Source: Eriocheir sinensis (taxonomy: Eukaryota; Arthropoda; Malacostraca; Decapoda; Varunidae). From it: a stretch of DNA of 64,000 nucleotides. Location: contig NC_066516.1 in NCBI RefSeq assembly GCF_024679095.1, forward strand, positions 1,843,732-1,907,731, in the 5' to 3' direction. The notes under the pieces were generated by a model. The model ran no database searches, was not told where the DNA came from, and saw nothing but the letters and a program-made list of their open reading frames with translations. Of the stretch, positions 1 to 14,199 are shown in pieces. Each line of letters begins with the position of its first letter. Positions within the stretch are counted from its first letter, which is position 1. A program made the position numbers and the translations under genes.

Positions 1-1373
1 CAGACAAAGGAAAGCTGCTCCAGAGTTTACCAGCAGAAGGGGTAAAAGAATGAAGATTCTAGTTAACTCGTGCATAAGGGGTTTGGCCAGTATAGGGATG
101 AGCAAGAGTAGAATGTCGAGTGCAGCGGGGCCACGGGAGAGGGTGGGAGGATTACAGTTAGCAAGTTCAGAAAAGCAGTCAGCATGAAAATATCGGTAGA
201 AGATAGAAAGAGATGTAACAATACGGCGGGATTTAAGAGGTAAAAGACTGTCAGTAAGAGGAGGGGAGTTGATGAGACGAAGAGCCTTAGACTGCTCTGT
301 CTTGGAGGGCTGTATGTGTGGAGCTCCCCACGCATGAGATGCGGACAGGGCATCATCTTTGCGGGGGAGAATAACTGGCGGAGAGGATACAGAACGCCCA
401 ACCTCAAGGAAGCTGATTTAGTAAGAGAGGAGATGTGAAGTCTTCAGCTAAGATGTTTAGTGTAGAACAAGGTGACAGTTGAGTGTTGGAGAAGAATAGC
501 GGGTAGGTGTTTGTAAGATTGTGTAGAGTTGATAGATGGAGAAACTGATTTGTTGAGGCGTTGAAGGACCCTAGGTTCCTTCGACCCCAATTATAAATCA
601 TAGCAAGGTCTGAAGCGTTCTGCAGTCTCCAGTCTGGAGTCTTGTAATTCTTGTTGGAAGGGTCTTTTGTTAAAATAAGTTGAATAATGCAGAGTAGAGT
701 CATCAGCGTACGAGCGGAAAGGACAGTTTGATGTGGAAAGAAGATCTTTGATGAATAACAGAAAAGTGGGAGATATAGCAGAGCCCTGTGGGACACCACT
801 GTTGATAGATTTAGGGAGAGAATAGTGACCGTCTATCACAGCAGAAAATGAACGGCAGGAAAGGAAACTGGAGATAAAAGTACAGAGAGAGGGATAGAAT
901 CCGTAGGAGGGTAGTTTGGATAGCAAAGATTTATGCCAGACACTATCAACTGCTTCTGATATATCAGTGGCAACAAAAAAAGTTTCACCGAAAGCAAGAT
1001 CACTTGTAGAACGCCCCTTTTGGAACCCATACTTTCGATCAGATAGAAGGTCAGAAGTGGATAGATGCTTATAAATCTTCCCTTTAAGAATTGATTGAAA
1101 AACTTTAGAGAGACAAGAAAATAAAGCTACTGGACGGTCGTTGGAGGGATAGGAACGGTCACCCTTCTTAGGCACAGGATGTACGTAGGCGCGCTTCAAG
1201 CAGGAAGGAAAGGTAGATGTTGAAAGGCAAAGACGAATGGGTTTGACTAGGCAGGGTGTCAGCATGGAAGCACAGTTTTTTTAGGACAATACGAGGCACT
1301 CCATCAAGCCCATCAGCCCTCTTAAGATTGAGGCCAGAGAGGGCATAGAAAATATCATTTTTAATAATCTTAA
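1..1373 (-). mobile_element. A1: truncated family A (jockey-like) LINE, RT half
   Basis: Read on the minus strand from about 1373 down to 1, the frames give a non-LTR RT in order: an LTPCLVK segment, RPVALFSCLSK, a degraded ISEAVDSVWH palm-A region (ISKAFDRVWH in sister copies), SGVPQGS, the active site SYADDSTLHY near 699-713, SDWG-like (read YNWG), NLTNTYPLFF and ARVNQNLHSF. The product would have been a replication enzyme copying element RNA into DNA. The reading needs at least three frames and sister copies A4 and A6 supply the intact order, so this is a dead copy. It lacks the endonuclease, being cut off upstream of the RT, and runs off the window edge at base 1. It abuts A2 head to head at about 1374. 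Confidence 0.85.
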
Positions 1374-1883
1374 TCAGCTTCCTCGAGGTTGGGCGTTCTG
1401 TATCGTCTCCGCCAGTTCTTCTCCCCCCCCACAGTTGCTATCCATATATAGGGGCCTTGTCCGCCCTCGTATGGAGTACGCATCTCACGTGTGGGGGGGC
1501 TCCACTCACACAGCTCTTCTGGACAGAGTGGAGCCTAAGGCTCTTCGTCTCATCAGCTTTCCTCCTCTTACTGATAGTCTTCTACCTATTAAATTCCGTC
1601 GCGATGTTGCCTCTCTTTCTATCTTCTATCGATATTTTCACGCTGACTGCTCTTCTGAACTTGCTAACTGCATGCCTCCCCCCCTCCTGCGGCCTCGCCT
1701 CACACGACTTTCCGATCAAGCTCATCATTATACTGCCCAAACCCCTTATGCAAGAGTTAACCAGCATCTTCACGCTTTCATCCCTCACCCTGGTAAACTC
1801 TGGAACGATCTTCTCTCATCTGTATTTCCTCCTGCCTACGACTTGAACTCTTTCAAGAGGAAGGTATCAGGACACCTCTCCCG
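1374..1883 (+). mobile_element. A2: 3' part of a family A LINE, ending at the gap
   Basis: The plus-strand frame beginning near 1376 reads SSRLGVLYRLRQF, then LSIYRGLVRPRMEYASHVWG, KALRLIS, LKFRRDVASLSIFYRYFHAD and SFKRKVSGHLS. This is the C-terminal region after the RT palm that all family A copies share (A3 at 11340-11860, A4 at 21010-21536). A small frame change lies near 1425, in a C run. The copy is interrupted by the run of N at 1884, so its 3' UTR and tail are not visible. No catalytic motif is present in this part. Confidence 0.85.
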
Positions 1884-1983
1884 NNNNNNNNNNNNNNNNN
1901 NNNNNNNNNNNNNNNNNNNNNNNNNNNNNNNNNNNNNNNNNNNNNNNNNNNNNNNNNNNNNNNNNNNNNNNNNNNNNNNNNNN
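1884..1983. other. Assembly gap, 100 N
   Basis: Exactly 100 N characters, the conventional placeholder for a gap of unknown size. Family A sequence stops at its left edge and family B sequence starts at its right edge. The true junction between A2 and B1 is therefore unknown. Confidence 0.99.
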
Positions 1984-4119
<2,136 letters not shown>

Positions 4120-4565
4120 GAGCTCTGTAGTGCGCGAGCTCGCCTCCTCATGTGCCGAGATGTCCCAATTTCCAGCTCTCAGGTGCGCGAGCTCTCGCCT
4201 CACAGCGATGTCCTGTCTGATTTCCTGGCGGAGTGGAAAATGATTGACCACGACTTTATGATCCGTGCCTCCTGTCCACCCAGTAGTATGTGATTACCGG
4301 GTGTCAGGCGGGGATTGTGCCTCGCCTCCCGGGTGTGTGGGGGTGTGATGTGAGGGTTCAACCATACCCACAGATCCCTCCCCTAAGCCCCAAGCCCCAA
4401 GCTCATTAATGGCTGATGATCGTGAGTCCAGCGTGTGATCAGACAATGGTGAATGAATAACTCTCTCTCTCTCTCTCTCTCGGCCGAATAGACATGGATA
4501 CACAATACTGCCAGTGAAATTTAATTTGTTGCCAAGGTTTATTGGCAAACAACCAGTAATTCTGT
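4120..4565. other. Non-repetitive spacer, no recognised feature
   Basis: About 450 bp without a supported gene. GTGCGCGAGCT occurs twice (about 4130 and 4184), giving an imperfect direct repeat, and a short (CT)n run lies at 4462-4480. I recognise nothing else. Confidence 0.5.
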
Positions 4566-4736
<171 letters not shown>

Positions 4737-5189
4737 TCGCCCAGCACCAACGATCGATCAGCGAAACTTCAACATATGTGACAAACCACCTTTCAACACC
4801 ATTACTCAATACTATACTGTCCACCAACTCCACCACCACCACCTTTGCCGCACCCCCCCCCCCACCCCCCTCCCACACACACGCACACACACAGGTTCTT
4901 GATGCAGTAGATGACGCCCATGAATGTCATCAGCAAGCCTTAAAGCTGATATCTTTTTGTTTGTTTTTCTGAAAGGAGCGGTTACTGTCACTCAATGAAC
5001 AAGAGGGATGGGTTTGTCTTGTGTGTGAGGGCCCAGTAGCACCAAAAAGCTCTGCCTAAATATCAAACAGCCCTTCCGAGAGGATACTGGCTGGACATCA
5101 CACACGTCCAGGCCGTGGCTGAAAAACACACATTCATTTAGTTTCCCCTCCACCACAATCATTACCGCCACCACTTCCAGCAGCCGTGT

Positions 5190-5560
5190 CCACACTGTCA
5201 TTTTATCACCATCCCTTCCACCACAACTACCAGCACCACCGAAACTTTTGCAAACACACGGTCATTTATAAGCTCAAACACCACCATCATCACTTCCATC
5301 CCCTCTAGCTCCACCACCACTTCCATAACACACAAAAAATGCATACTATCATTCACTAGCTCAACTACCACTACCACTACCTCAACTGCCACTTCCATAC
5401 TTCACACACAAACGGTCGTTGATTATCTCCACCACCAGCATCACCATCACCACCACCACTTCTATAACTCACACCCACACGGTCATTTATCTGGTCCACA
5501 CCCACCGACCCTCCCCACCCTGTTCACCACCCCGAAACACGATCAATCACCACCATCTGG
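5190..5560. repeat. Degenerate CCA-rich minisatellite, about 67-bp period
   Basis: A phrase of the type CGGTCATTTAT...CTCCACCACC...CACTTCCAT recurs at about 5195, 5259, 5346, 5413 and 5480, giving spacings of 64, 87, 67 and 67 bp. The ends fade into neighbouring CCA-rich DNA. No gene is supported here. Confidence 0.6.
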
Positions 5561-5913
5561 CACCAGTAAAGCCCACGGAAAAACATTAACTATATCACTT
5601 TTACTTTTTTCTCCTCTTTCACAATAAATAAATAAATAGAGAGAAAAATACAGTAATTACTCAAACACAAAAGTGAATGTTATCATTTGCAGATATTACC
5701 AATTTCAGGGGCACCATTCTCGTCTTGGTTGTACTGGCATTTACATATAATCTTTATACGTAAGCTTAAACGATCTATACTTTGCCATCTTGATACCGGA
5801 CTGATAAGGGAGAGGGTTATCCTTATCTCTGACGTAGTCTGTATATTATTCTTTGTCCCTTTATTATATGGGAGATAAGATCGGCGAGGGTTACATTTAA
5901 TTAGTACTGCCTT

Positions 5914-6091
<178 letters not shown>

Positions 6092-6219
6092 CCAACTTCA
6101 TCCCCTCCGTTTCTTTCTTTCCTACTCATTAGTTTCCTTTTTCTCTTGTCTATTTTTCCTCAATCCATTGCACCAATACGAGTATACAACGTAGCAACAT
6201 ATTGTATGCTTTCTGGCAT

Positions 6220-6221
<2 letters not shown>

Positions 6222-6254
<33 letters not shown>
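6222..6254 (+). repeat. (CA)n microsatellite
   Basis: About 33 bp of CA, followed by a short GCACGCAC-rich stretch to about 6295. Confidence 0.95.
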
Positions 6255-6258
<4 letters not shown>

Positions 6259-6539
6259 TGCACGCAGGCACGTAGGCACGCACGCACGCGCACACCACGC
6301 GACATCAAGGGGACAGCGCTTGTTAACATGACATGAAAATTGAAAAAAACAAAATTATTACATACACGCATTCTGATTGGTGAAAATATAAAAATTATGG
6401 ACGTCAAAAGTGAGTATCACTGTACATATAATGCCTTCATACCTTCCTTCTTTATTTGCATTTCATCTGATGGATGCAAATTAAAAGAAGAAAAATCGTT
6501 TCGCGGAAAATTTAATGACAAATCCTGTTAGTGGGTAAG

Positions 6540-6685
<146 letters not shown>

Positions 6686-7119
6686 CTGCTAAAAATATAA
6701 AACAAAAGGTAGGGGAATCAAATAAATGAATAAATGAAAGGCGAGGGGATGACTGCATAAAGGAGGCGAGGGATGTGCGTAGAGGGGAAGGAGAGTCTGT
6801 GAATGCGATAGCAAATGGTAAAACAATGGGCGTGGGAAAAGAAAATTATAAAAGTGAGTGAAAGAACCCCCCCCCCCCAAAAAAAAAAGCAAGAATACCA
6901 TAAGCGTTGAAGATTCAGATAAAGAGAACGAAAACACTAAAAGAAGGCCAAGAAGTAAGAAGCTAACATACTGGAAACAAGATGAAAAATATAAAACAAT
7001 TCTGTGAAGGAAAGAACGTTGACTAATGTGCTATCAGTGAAATAAAATTACTGACTAATAAATAAAGTGAATCAATAAATCAGTAAATACATAGGTACCC
7101 ATATTGAATGCAGGTTAGA

Positions 7120-7165
7120 GACACAAACAGACAGACAAACAGACAGACAGACTGACAGAGAGAAG
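7120..7165 (+). repeat. (ACAG)n short array
   Basis: Imperfect ACAGACAG tetranucleotide repeats within A-rich DNA. Confidence 0.8.
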
Positions 7166-7386
7166 AACAGAAAGAAAGGCAAACAGAGCGAAGGAAAAAA
7201 TGATAAATATAAACAAAATAATGCACAATAAATTATTTGTGTTGTAATATGATAGAAAAATATTTTATACCTAAATATTTACATGGCAGCATATCTACTG
7301 GTAGTCACTAATAATAATAATGAAAACAATGTTACTACTACTGCCATAACTACTAATACTACTAACACTACTAGCATCACACTATT

Positions 7387-7415
7387 TCTCCTCCTCCTCC
7401 TCCTCCTCCTCCTCC
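7387..7415 (+). repeat. (CTC)n microsatellite upstream of C1
   Basis: About nine CTC units, preceded by (ACT)n-like sequence. The recognisable part of C1 starts about 130 bp downstream, and a longer array of the same motif follows the C1 3' end at 12404. Confidence 0.9.
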
Positions 7416-7547
7416 AACTTTTTTTTAAATTGTATTATGGTGACACCCTTAAGTTTTACAGTAACTGCGCTCTATTTGCTTTCATTGTCAGTTAAGAAAT
7501 TGCTAATTCAAAATGCCGTCCCAACTGAGAAATTGAGAAGTATGTTG

Positions 7548-8440
7548 CGGGAGGTTCGCTCCTCAGTATTTTAGAAACTCCTCTGCTTGTCGCCTTTGTG
7601 TCAGCGACCGTAAGTACGACGATTTGAAAATGTGATATGACATGCTAGATAAACAACACGAATCCCTGAAGGAGTTTGTTGCGGCCAATATAATTGTGCC
7701 CCTTCTTTGCCCAACCCGACCGTACCGACCTATGCCCAAGTCACGAGAAATCCGAGTACCGAAGCACCTGAAGACGGTTTCATTCCTGTAAGGAATAGAG
7801 CCAGGCCTTATATGCCAAGAAAAATGTTGCCATTAACGACCTTTAAATCGATTTGATATTTTAAAGGAGAAAGTTGAAGAGGAACACGAAACCCAGTTAA
7901 TTGGCGATTCAATGATCAGAGGTCAGTTAACAGAATTTTACGGTCGTGCTTCATATGAGAAACGCAAGCGCATGTGTTTCCCTGGAATAGGTGTAGATGG
8001 CATCACTGCGGCGCGCGACGATGTTATGACCGGCTCAGACCAAAACTCACTGTTCGTCATTCATGTCAGAACAAACGACGTAAGGGCCAATCGTTCATAA
8101 GAATTAATGGAAAAGTATCGTAGCCTGATCCGACAATTCAAGGAAAAAACGAACAACATAATGATATCTGGCATCCTCTCGCAGATTAGAGGAAGTAACG
8201 GTTTTTTTACAGTAATGCCTTCAACACTAACAACCAACTAAAGTCATTATGTGCTCAAGAAAATGTCGAGTTTGTGAACTTTTGGAATAACTTTTATGGT
8301 GCATATGACTTGTACGAGCGAGATGTTGTGCACCTAAATCCCGTTGGGGCGGCTAGACTTGGAAGACTCCTTAGTGAGCAGGTGTCACTTTTCAGAGCAA
8401 AAAAACAACAACAGCGAACCCCGACAGAGAACGCCACGTA
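7548..8440 (+). pseudogene. C1 ORF1 remnant: SGNH/GDSL-type esterase domain
   Basis: SGNH block I reads LIGDSMIRG at 7897-7920 with the nucleophile Ser. RTNDV at 8068-8082 corresponds to the GTND block, with Gly changed to Arg. DVVHLNPVGAARLGRLL at 8322-8372 matches the block V D-x-x-H motif. Upstream SACRLCVSDRKYDDLK and a KQHESLKEFV segment resemble the Cys-containing, possibly coiled-coil N-terminus of CR1 ORF1. ORF1 esterases of CR1 elements are thought to act with RNP or membrane, but the role is unsettled. Several frameshifts and stops (8098, about 8240 and others) break it. B3 keeps the same C-terminal block at 42131-42330. Confidence 0.72.
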
Positions 8441-8497
8441 AACAATCAAAGGACCGCCAACAAATCCCACCATGACCATATAAACGCGTGTCATGTA

Positions 8498-9700
8498 AAT
8501 GCCCGTAGCATTCGAAATAAATCCATAGACCTGGAAGAACTTGTTGCAACGGAAAACTTCCACATTATCGCCGTCGCGGAGTCATGGTTGAATACAAGTA
8601 ACATAATTTATTGAGGAATTTAACTTACCCGGCTACTCAATTTTTGTTTGCGACAGAGAAAACGGAGTTGGTGGTGGCGTCGTCTTATATATTCGAGCTT
8701 ATTTAAATCCACGTGTTATCAAAGTAGAAAGAATGAAAAATATAAACACCCTTTTCGTAGAAATTAAAAACCGTTCAAGTAAATTAGTTATTGGCATTGT
8801 TTATATCTCCAAACCAAGTAATGGAAATACAGAAAACTGTTCGAGCAAATTTCCAACATATGCAATCAATCTGAAGCTGTAATTATGGGAGACTTTAACT
8901 TACCAGTAAAGAGTTGGGGAGACAAGTTAAATATACACGCAGGTCACGATCTATACAGTAACTTATTAGAAAGTGCGCTTTATCAGTATGTACATAAACC
9001 AACTCGCGAAAATAACATCCTCGATCTTGTTCTCACAACTAAAGAAAGCCTAGTCGATGATCTCAATGTTGGTACAGAATTTAGCGACAGCGATCATCGA
9101 ATGATTTCGTTTAAAATAAAAATCAAAGAGGACATGAAAGCGAGTGAAGAAAGAATACCTGATTACGGACGTGCGGATTTTGACAAACTAAGAAATTTAC
9201 TAGCGAAGCAGACTGGAGCGAAATTTCTGCAGCCTCAGATATAAATAAAGCTTGGGAAACATTCACAGAAACTTTAAATAGAGCCGTGAATTTATCCGTA
9301 TCATTCCGTAAAAGACGACCAACAGCCAACTGGAAGCCTAAGTGGTGGAACAATCAACTCAAACGCCAAATTGAGAATAAAAATCGAGCGCGTCGCAAAT
9401 ACGTACTTAATTACAAATAATGAAACAGACAAAATTGAATTCCAAAGATTACGCCGAGAATCAAAAAGAATCATACGTCTCAATAAAAGAAACCTAGAGC
9501 TTTATATTGCAAGCGCCAGCAAAACAAATCCTAAAGAATTTTTTGCCTACGTAAGAAATATAAAAAAAGTTTTCACCCTCAGTATTGGCCCAATAGCAAC
9601 TGTAAATGGCGAATCCACAAATGATGATAAAGAAATCGCTAATATATTGAATGATTTTTTTTGCCTCCGTTTCTACAGAAGAAATCTTATCCGATAGGCA
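8498..9700 (+). pseudogene. C1 ORF2 apurinic-like endonuclease and linker
   Basis: NARSIRNKSIDLEELV (8498-8545) is the EN N-terminus. Then come AVAESWL with the metal-binding Glu (about 8575), VIMGDFNLP (about 8879-8906) with the catalytic Asp and Asn, ENNILDLVLTT (about 9010-9040), and SDSDHRMISF (about 9083-9115) carrying the SDH catalytic pair. The enzyme would nick target DNA to prime reverse transcription. Frameshifts around 8600 and 8840 break the frame. The linker continues with PKWWNNQLKRQIE and a KEFFAYVRNIKK segment. Confidence 0.8.
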
Positions 9701-9759
9701 ACCCAAGATATATTGATGACACATCCTTGAGTAGTATAGCGACATTGCAGAAAGTGATA

Positions 9760-11047
9760 TAGTAAAAATTATCGATAATATTAAAGTAAACAAAACGCCC
9801 GGCCCTGATGGAATATCCCCGCGTATTCTTAAAGAGGCAAAACATCAGATCAGGAAACCACTCTTGAACATATTCTCAAAGTCGCTTAAGACGGCGACAA
9901 GTCACAACCAGGTAATTATCGACCGATTAGTCTAACGTCAATCGTGTGCAAAATTTTGGAGACGAACATTCGCGAAAAAATGGTAAAGTATTTTGAAGAT
10001 AACAGACTAATTAAGTATTCGCAGCATGGTTTTAGAAACAAGCGTTCCTGTTTGACTAACCTCCTCGATTTCTTCAGCTACATCTTTAATGTATACGATG
10101 AAAGTCAATCAGTAGACATTATATATTTGGACTTTCAGAAAGCATTTGACAAAGTCCCTCACAGCCGCCTCCTAAGTAAATTGCAAGCTCATGGTATAAC
10201 TGGTAATATTCATTAGTGGCTCAAAGACTGGCTTACCGACCGTAAACAAGAGTTGTTATGAATGGTATATCATCTAATTGGCGAGATGTCAAAAGCGGTG
10301 TTCCACAGGGGTCGGTGTTTAGACCTGTTCTGTTTTTGGTGTACGTAAATGAGATTGACGAAGGGCTATCGTGTAAAATATCGAAATTTGTAGAGGACAC
10401 AAAAATGGCCAGCAGAGTCACTACGACAATGGATAAAGAACACTTACAAGCTGATCTCGAGCGTTTAAGTAGTTGGGTACCAACATGGCAAATGGATTTC
10501 AATACTGAAAAGTGCAAGGTTGCGCATATCGGAATCAACAACGATCGTATTCATTATCAAATTAACGGAGTGAGACTTTCTGAAGCCAGCAAAGAAAAAA
10601 GATCTTGGAGTAATAATTTCGAACGATCTTACCTGAGTCAACATTGCACAGAAGTAGTAAAAACTGCCAACAAACTTATCAAATTTATTGGTCGTACATT
10701 TGAACACAAATCAGAAAAGTGATATTGACACTACAATTCGTTAGTTCGACCACATCTTGAGTATTGCATTCAGTTTTGGTCTCCCTATTACAGAAAAGAT
10801 ATAGATAAACTCGAGAGAGTCCAGCGTCGAGCTACTAAAATTATCCCTAGACTGCGAAATAAACCGTACGAAGACAGACTTAAAGAACTGAACTTATTCA
10901 GCTTATCAAAGCGCAGGTTAAGAGGTAACCTTAACGAAGTGTTTAAAATATTCAAGGGATTCGACAACGTTAATGTTCATGATTATTTTACAGTCTTTCA
11001 ATCAAGCGTAGCAAGAAACAATGGATACAAAATAACGAGGAAGCGTT
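9760..11047 (+). pseudogene. C1 ORF2 reverse transcriptase and C-terminal domain
   Basis: IVKIIDNIKVNKTPGPDGISPRILKEAKHQ (about 9763-9850) precedes a deletion of roughly 70-75 bp compared with C2. The reading then resumes at [33 protein letters not shown] (about 10125-10175) and [22 protein letters not shown] (about 10290-10360). The active site has changed from FADDT to FVEDT at about 10387, losing the first Asp. LVRPHLEYCIQFWSPYYRKDI and VQRRATKIIPRLRNK follow. There is an in-frame stop at 10216, a frameshift near 10250 and a break near 10720. Confidence 0.85.
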
Positions 11048-11990
11048 ATTCAACTTCTTTCAAAAGAAGACCATCACAACAGGTAGTACACGACTCCAGA
11101 CTGGAGGCTGCAGAACGCTTAACCTCAGACCTTGCTATCATTTCCGATTGGGGCAGAAGGAACCTTGTGTCCTTCAATGCCTCAAAAACTCAATTTCTCC
11201 ACCTATCAACTCGACACAATCTTCCAAACACCTATCCACTATTCTTCGACAACACTCAGCTGTCACCTTCTTCAACACTAAACATCCTCGGTCTATCCTT
11301 AACTCAAAATTTCAACTGGAAACTTCATATCTCCTCTCTCGCTAAATCAGCTTCCTCGAGGTTGGGCGTTCTGTATCGTCTCCGCCAGTTCTTCTCCCCC
11401 GCGCAGTTGCTATCCATATACAGGGGCCTTGTCCGCCCTCGTATGGAGTATGCATCTCACGTGTGGGGGGGCTCCACCCACACAGCTCTTCTGGACAGAG
11501 TGGAGGCTAAGGCTCTTCGTCTCATCAGCTCTCCTCCTCATACTGATAGTCTTCTACCTCTTAAATTCCGCCGCGATGTTGCCTCTCTTTCTATCTTCTA
11601 TCGATATTTCCACGCTGACTGCTCTTCTGAACTTGCTAACTGCATGCCTCCCCCCCTCCCGCGGCCCCGCTGCACACGACTTTCTACTCGTGCTCATCCC
11701 AATACTGTCCAAACCCCTTATGCAAGAGTTAACCAGCATCTTCACTCTTTCATCCCTCACGCTGGTAAACTCTGGAACAATCTTCCTTCATCTGTATTTC
11801 CTCCTGCCTACGACTTGAACTCTTTCAAGAGGAGGGTATCAGGACACCTCTCCTTCCGAATCTGACCTTGTTTTTGGCCACCTCTTCTGATTCTTTTTTT
11901 AGGAGCAGCGATTAGCGGGCTTTTTTTTATTATTGTTTTTTTTGTGTGTGTGCCCTTGAACTGCCTCCTTTGTTGTAAAAAAAAAAAAAA
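11048..11990 (+). mobile_element. A3: 5'-truncated family A LINE nested in C1
   Basis: The sequence joins C1 within a shared TTATTCAAC and continues as family A: LQDSRLEAAERL-like, SDWGRRNLVSFNASKTQFLHLS, GLVRPRMEYASHVWGGSTH, LKFRRDVASLSIFYRYFHADC and NSFKRRVSGHLSFRI, with a stop at 11863-11865. The 3' UTR ends with TGCCCTTGAACTGCCTCCTT, then TGTTGT and 14 A (11977-11990). The frame is open across 11063-11865, which makes this the best preserved copy of the A C-terminal region. C1 coding resumes right after the poly(A), so A3 is younger than C1. Confidence 0.9.
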
Positions 11991-12403
11991 TAACCAAAGC
12001 ACTTCTTTAACCGTGTCATCAGTGTATGGAATGGTCTGCCTCAAAACGTCGTCGAAAGCGAAACTATTTACACGTTCAAAAACCGACTAGACAAATATTT
12101 AGAAGCTAACCTGAACATCCGTTATTTTGCTCCGGTCTAACAGAAAGTAATGTTAGCTTAGTCGTCGTATATGATCTTCCTTCTGTCCATGAAAAATTCC
12201 ATTGTAGTTTTTTTCTATACTACATGGTATTCTTCCTTTTCATGCCAGCCTCGGCTGGAGGGACTGGTGGGAGGGGAGGAGCCTTCACCTTTGCTGTCCT
12301 GTTTCTCTGACTCGTAGATTAGAGTAGATGGTAGCAACAACAAACAGCCTAGTTAGGACCAAGAGGTCTGTTGCTGTTTGCTTTTCCTTTGTACTTCTTT
12401 GTA
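11991..12403 (+). mobile_element. C1 resumed: ORF2 C-terminus and 3' UTR
   Basis: From about 11997 the frame reads KHFFNRVISVWNGLPQNVVE, then TFKNRLDKYLEANLNIRY, with a TAA at 12138-12140. It matches the C2 end (FFNRVVNVWNSLP) on the minus strand near 47950. The 3' UTR shares the blocks CTACATGGTATTCTTCC, ATGCCAGCCTCGGCTGG and GGACCAAGAGGTCTGTTG with C2, and ends in a tandem 9-10-mer TTTGTACTTC/TTTGTACTCC. Confidence 0.85.
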
Positions 12404-12640
12404 CTCCTCCTCCTCCTTCTCCTCCTCCTCCTCCTCCTCCTCCTTCTCCTTCTCCTCCTCCTCCTCCTCCTCCTCCTCCTCCTTCTTCTCCTCCTCCTTC
12501 TCCTCCTTCTCCTCCTTCTCTTGCTCCTCCTTCTCCTCCTCCTCCTCCTTCTCCTCCTTCTCCTCCTCCTCCTCCTCCTACTACTACTACTACTACATCT
12601 ACTACTGCTACTGCTACTGCAACTACTATAATAATACTTC
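12404..12640 (+). repeat. (CTC)n array, then (CTA/CTG)n, at the C1 3' end
   Basis: About 175 bp of CTC with CTT variants, continuing into CTA and CTG units to about 12635. It begins directly at the end of the C1 3' UTR. Reading frames through it give Ser, Pro or Leu runs only. Confidence 0.95.
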
Positions 12641-12955
12641 TTTTCGTCCTCTTCCTCCTCATTTTCTGCATCATCATCCTTACCATCAGCATCATATTCT
12701 CCTCCTCCTCCTACTCCCCCTCCTCCTCCTCCGTATCCGCCTTTTTTCACCATTTTTAATCCTTCTTAAGCTTTCATTTTCTCTTCCTCTTCGTTTTTTT
12801 TCAGAGTTTCTTCGTCCCCTCCGTATCCTCTCTCTAGTCTCGTCTCATTGCATTCTCAATCCTTTGTAATTATATTCAATCATACTTTGTGAAAATTGTG
12901 TAAACTTCGTGCGGTTTGAAAAATTATGATCCAATGTAATATCTCTCTCTCTCTC

Positions 12956-14136
<1,181 letters not shown>

Positions 14137-14199
14137 TTATTGATATATGCCCTATATTCTCTAATGCTCTTCATTCTATTGTTACATCCACAATTCATA

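Larger units (their letters stand above)
7548..12403 (+). mobile_element. C1: near full-length CR1-like LINE (interrupted by A3)
   Basis: Region order is ORF1 with an SGNH-esterase-like domain (7548-8440), ORF2 endonuclease (about 8498-9130), linker, RT (about 9760-10560), C-terminal domain (to 11047), an inserted family A copy (11048-11990), the resumed ORF2 C-terminus (11991-12140) and the 3' UTR (12141-12403). The 3' end has the tandem TTTGTACTTCTTTGTAC and passes into (CTC)n. The two-ORF plan with an ORF1 esterase and a short tandem repeat as 3' end is the known CR1 architecture. The copy has many stops and frameshifts and an internal RT deletion, so it is dead. Confidence 0.85.

Noticed and set aside
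33..799. Frames of 114 and 131 codons on the minus strand as separate genes
   Set aside because: They are shifted readings of the family A C-terminal region and RT in A1.
7912..8100. A free-standing 62-codon small gene
   Set aside because: It is the middle of the C1 ORF1 esterase domain. The GDS motif lies just upstream of its first ATG in the same frame.
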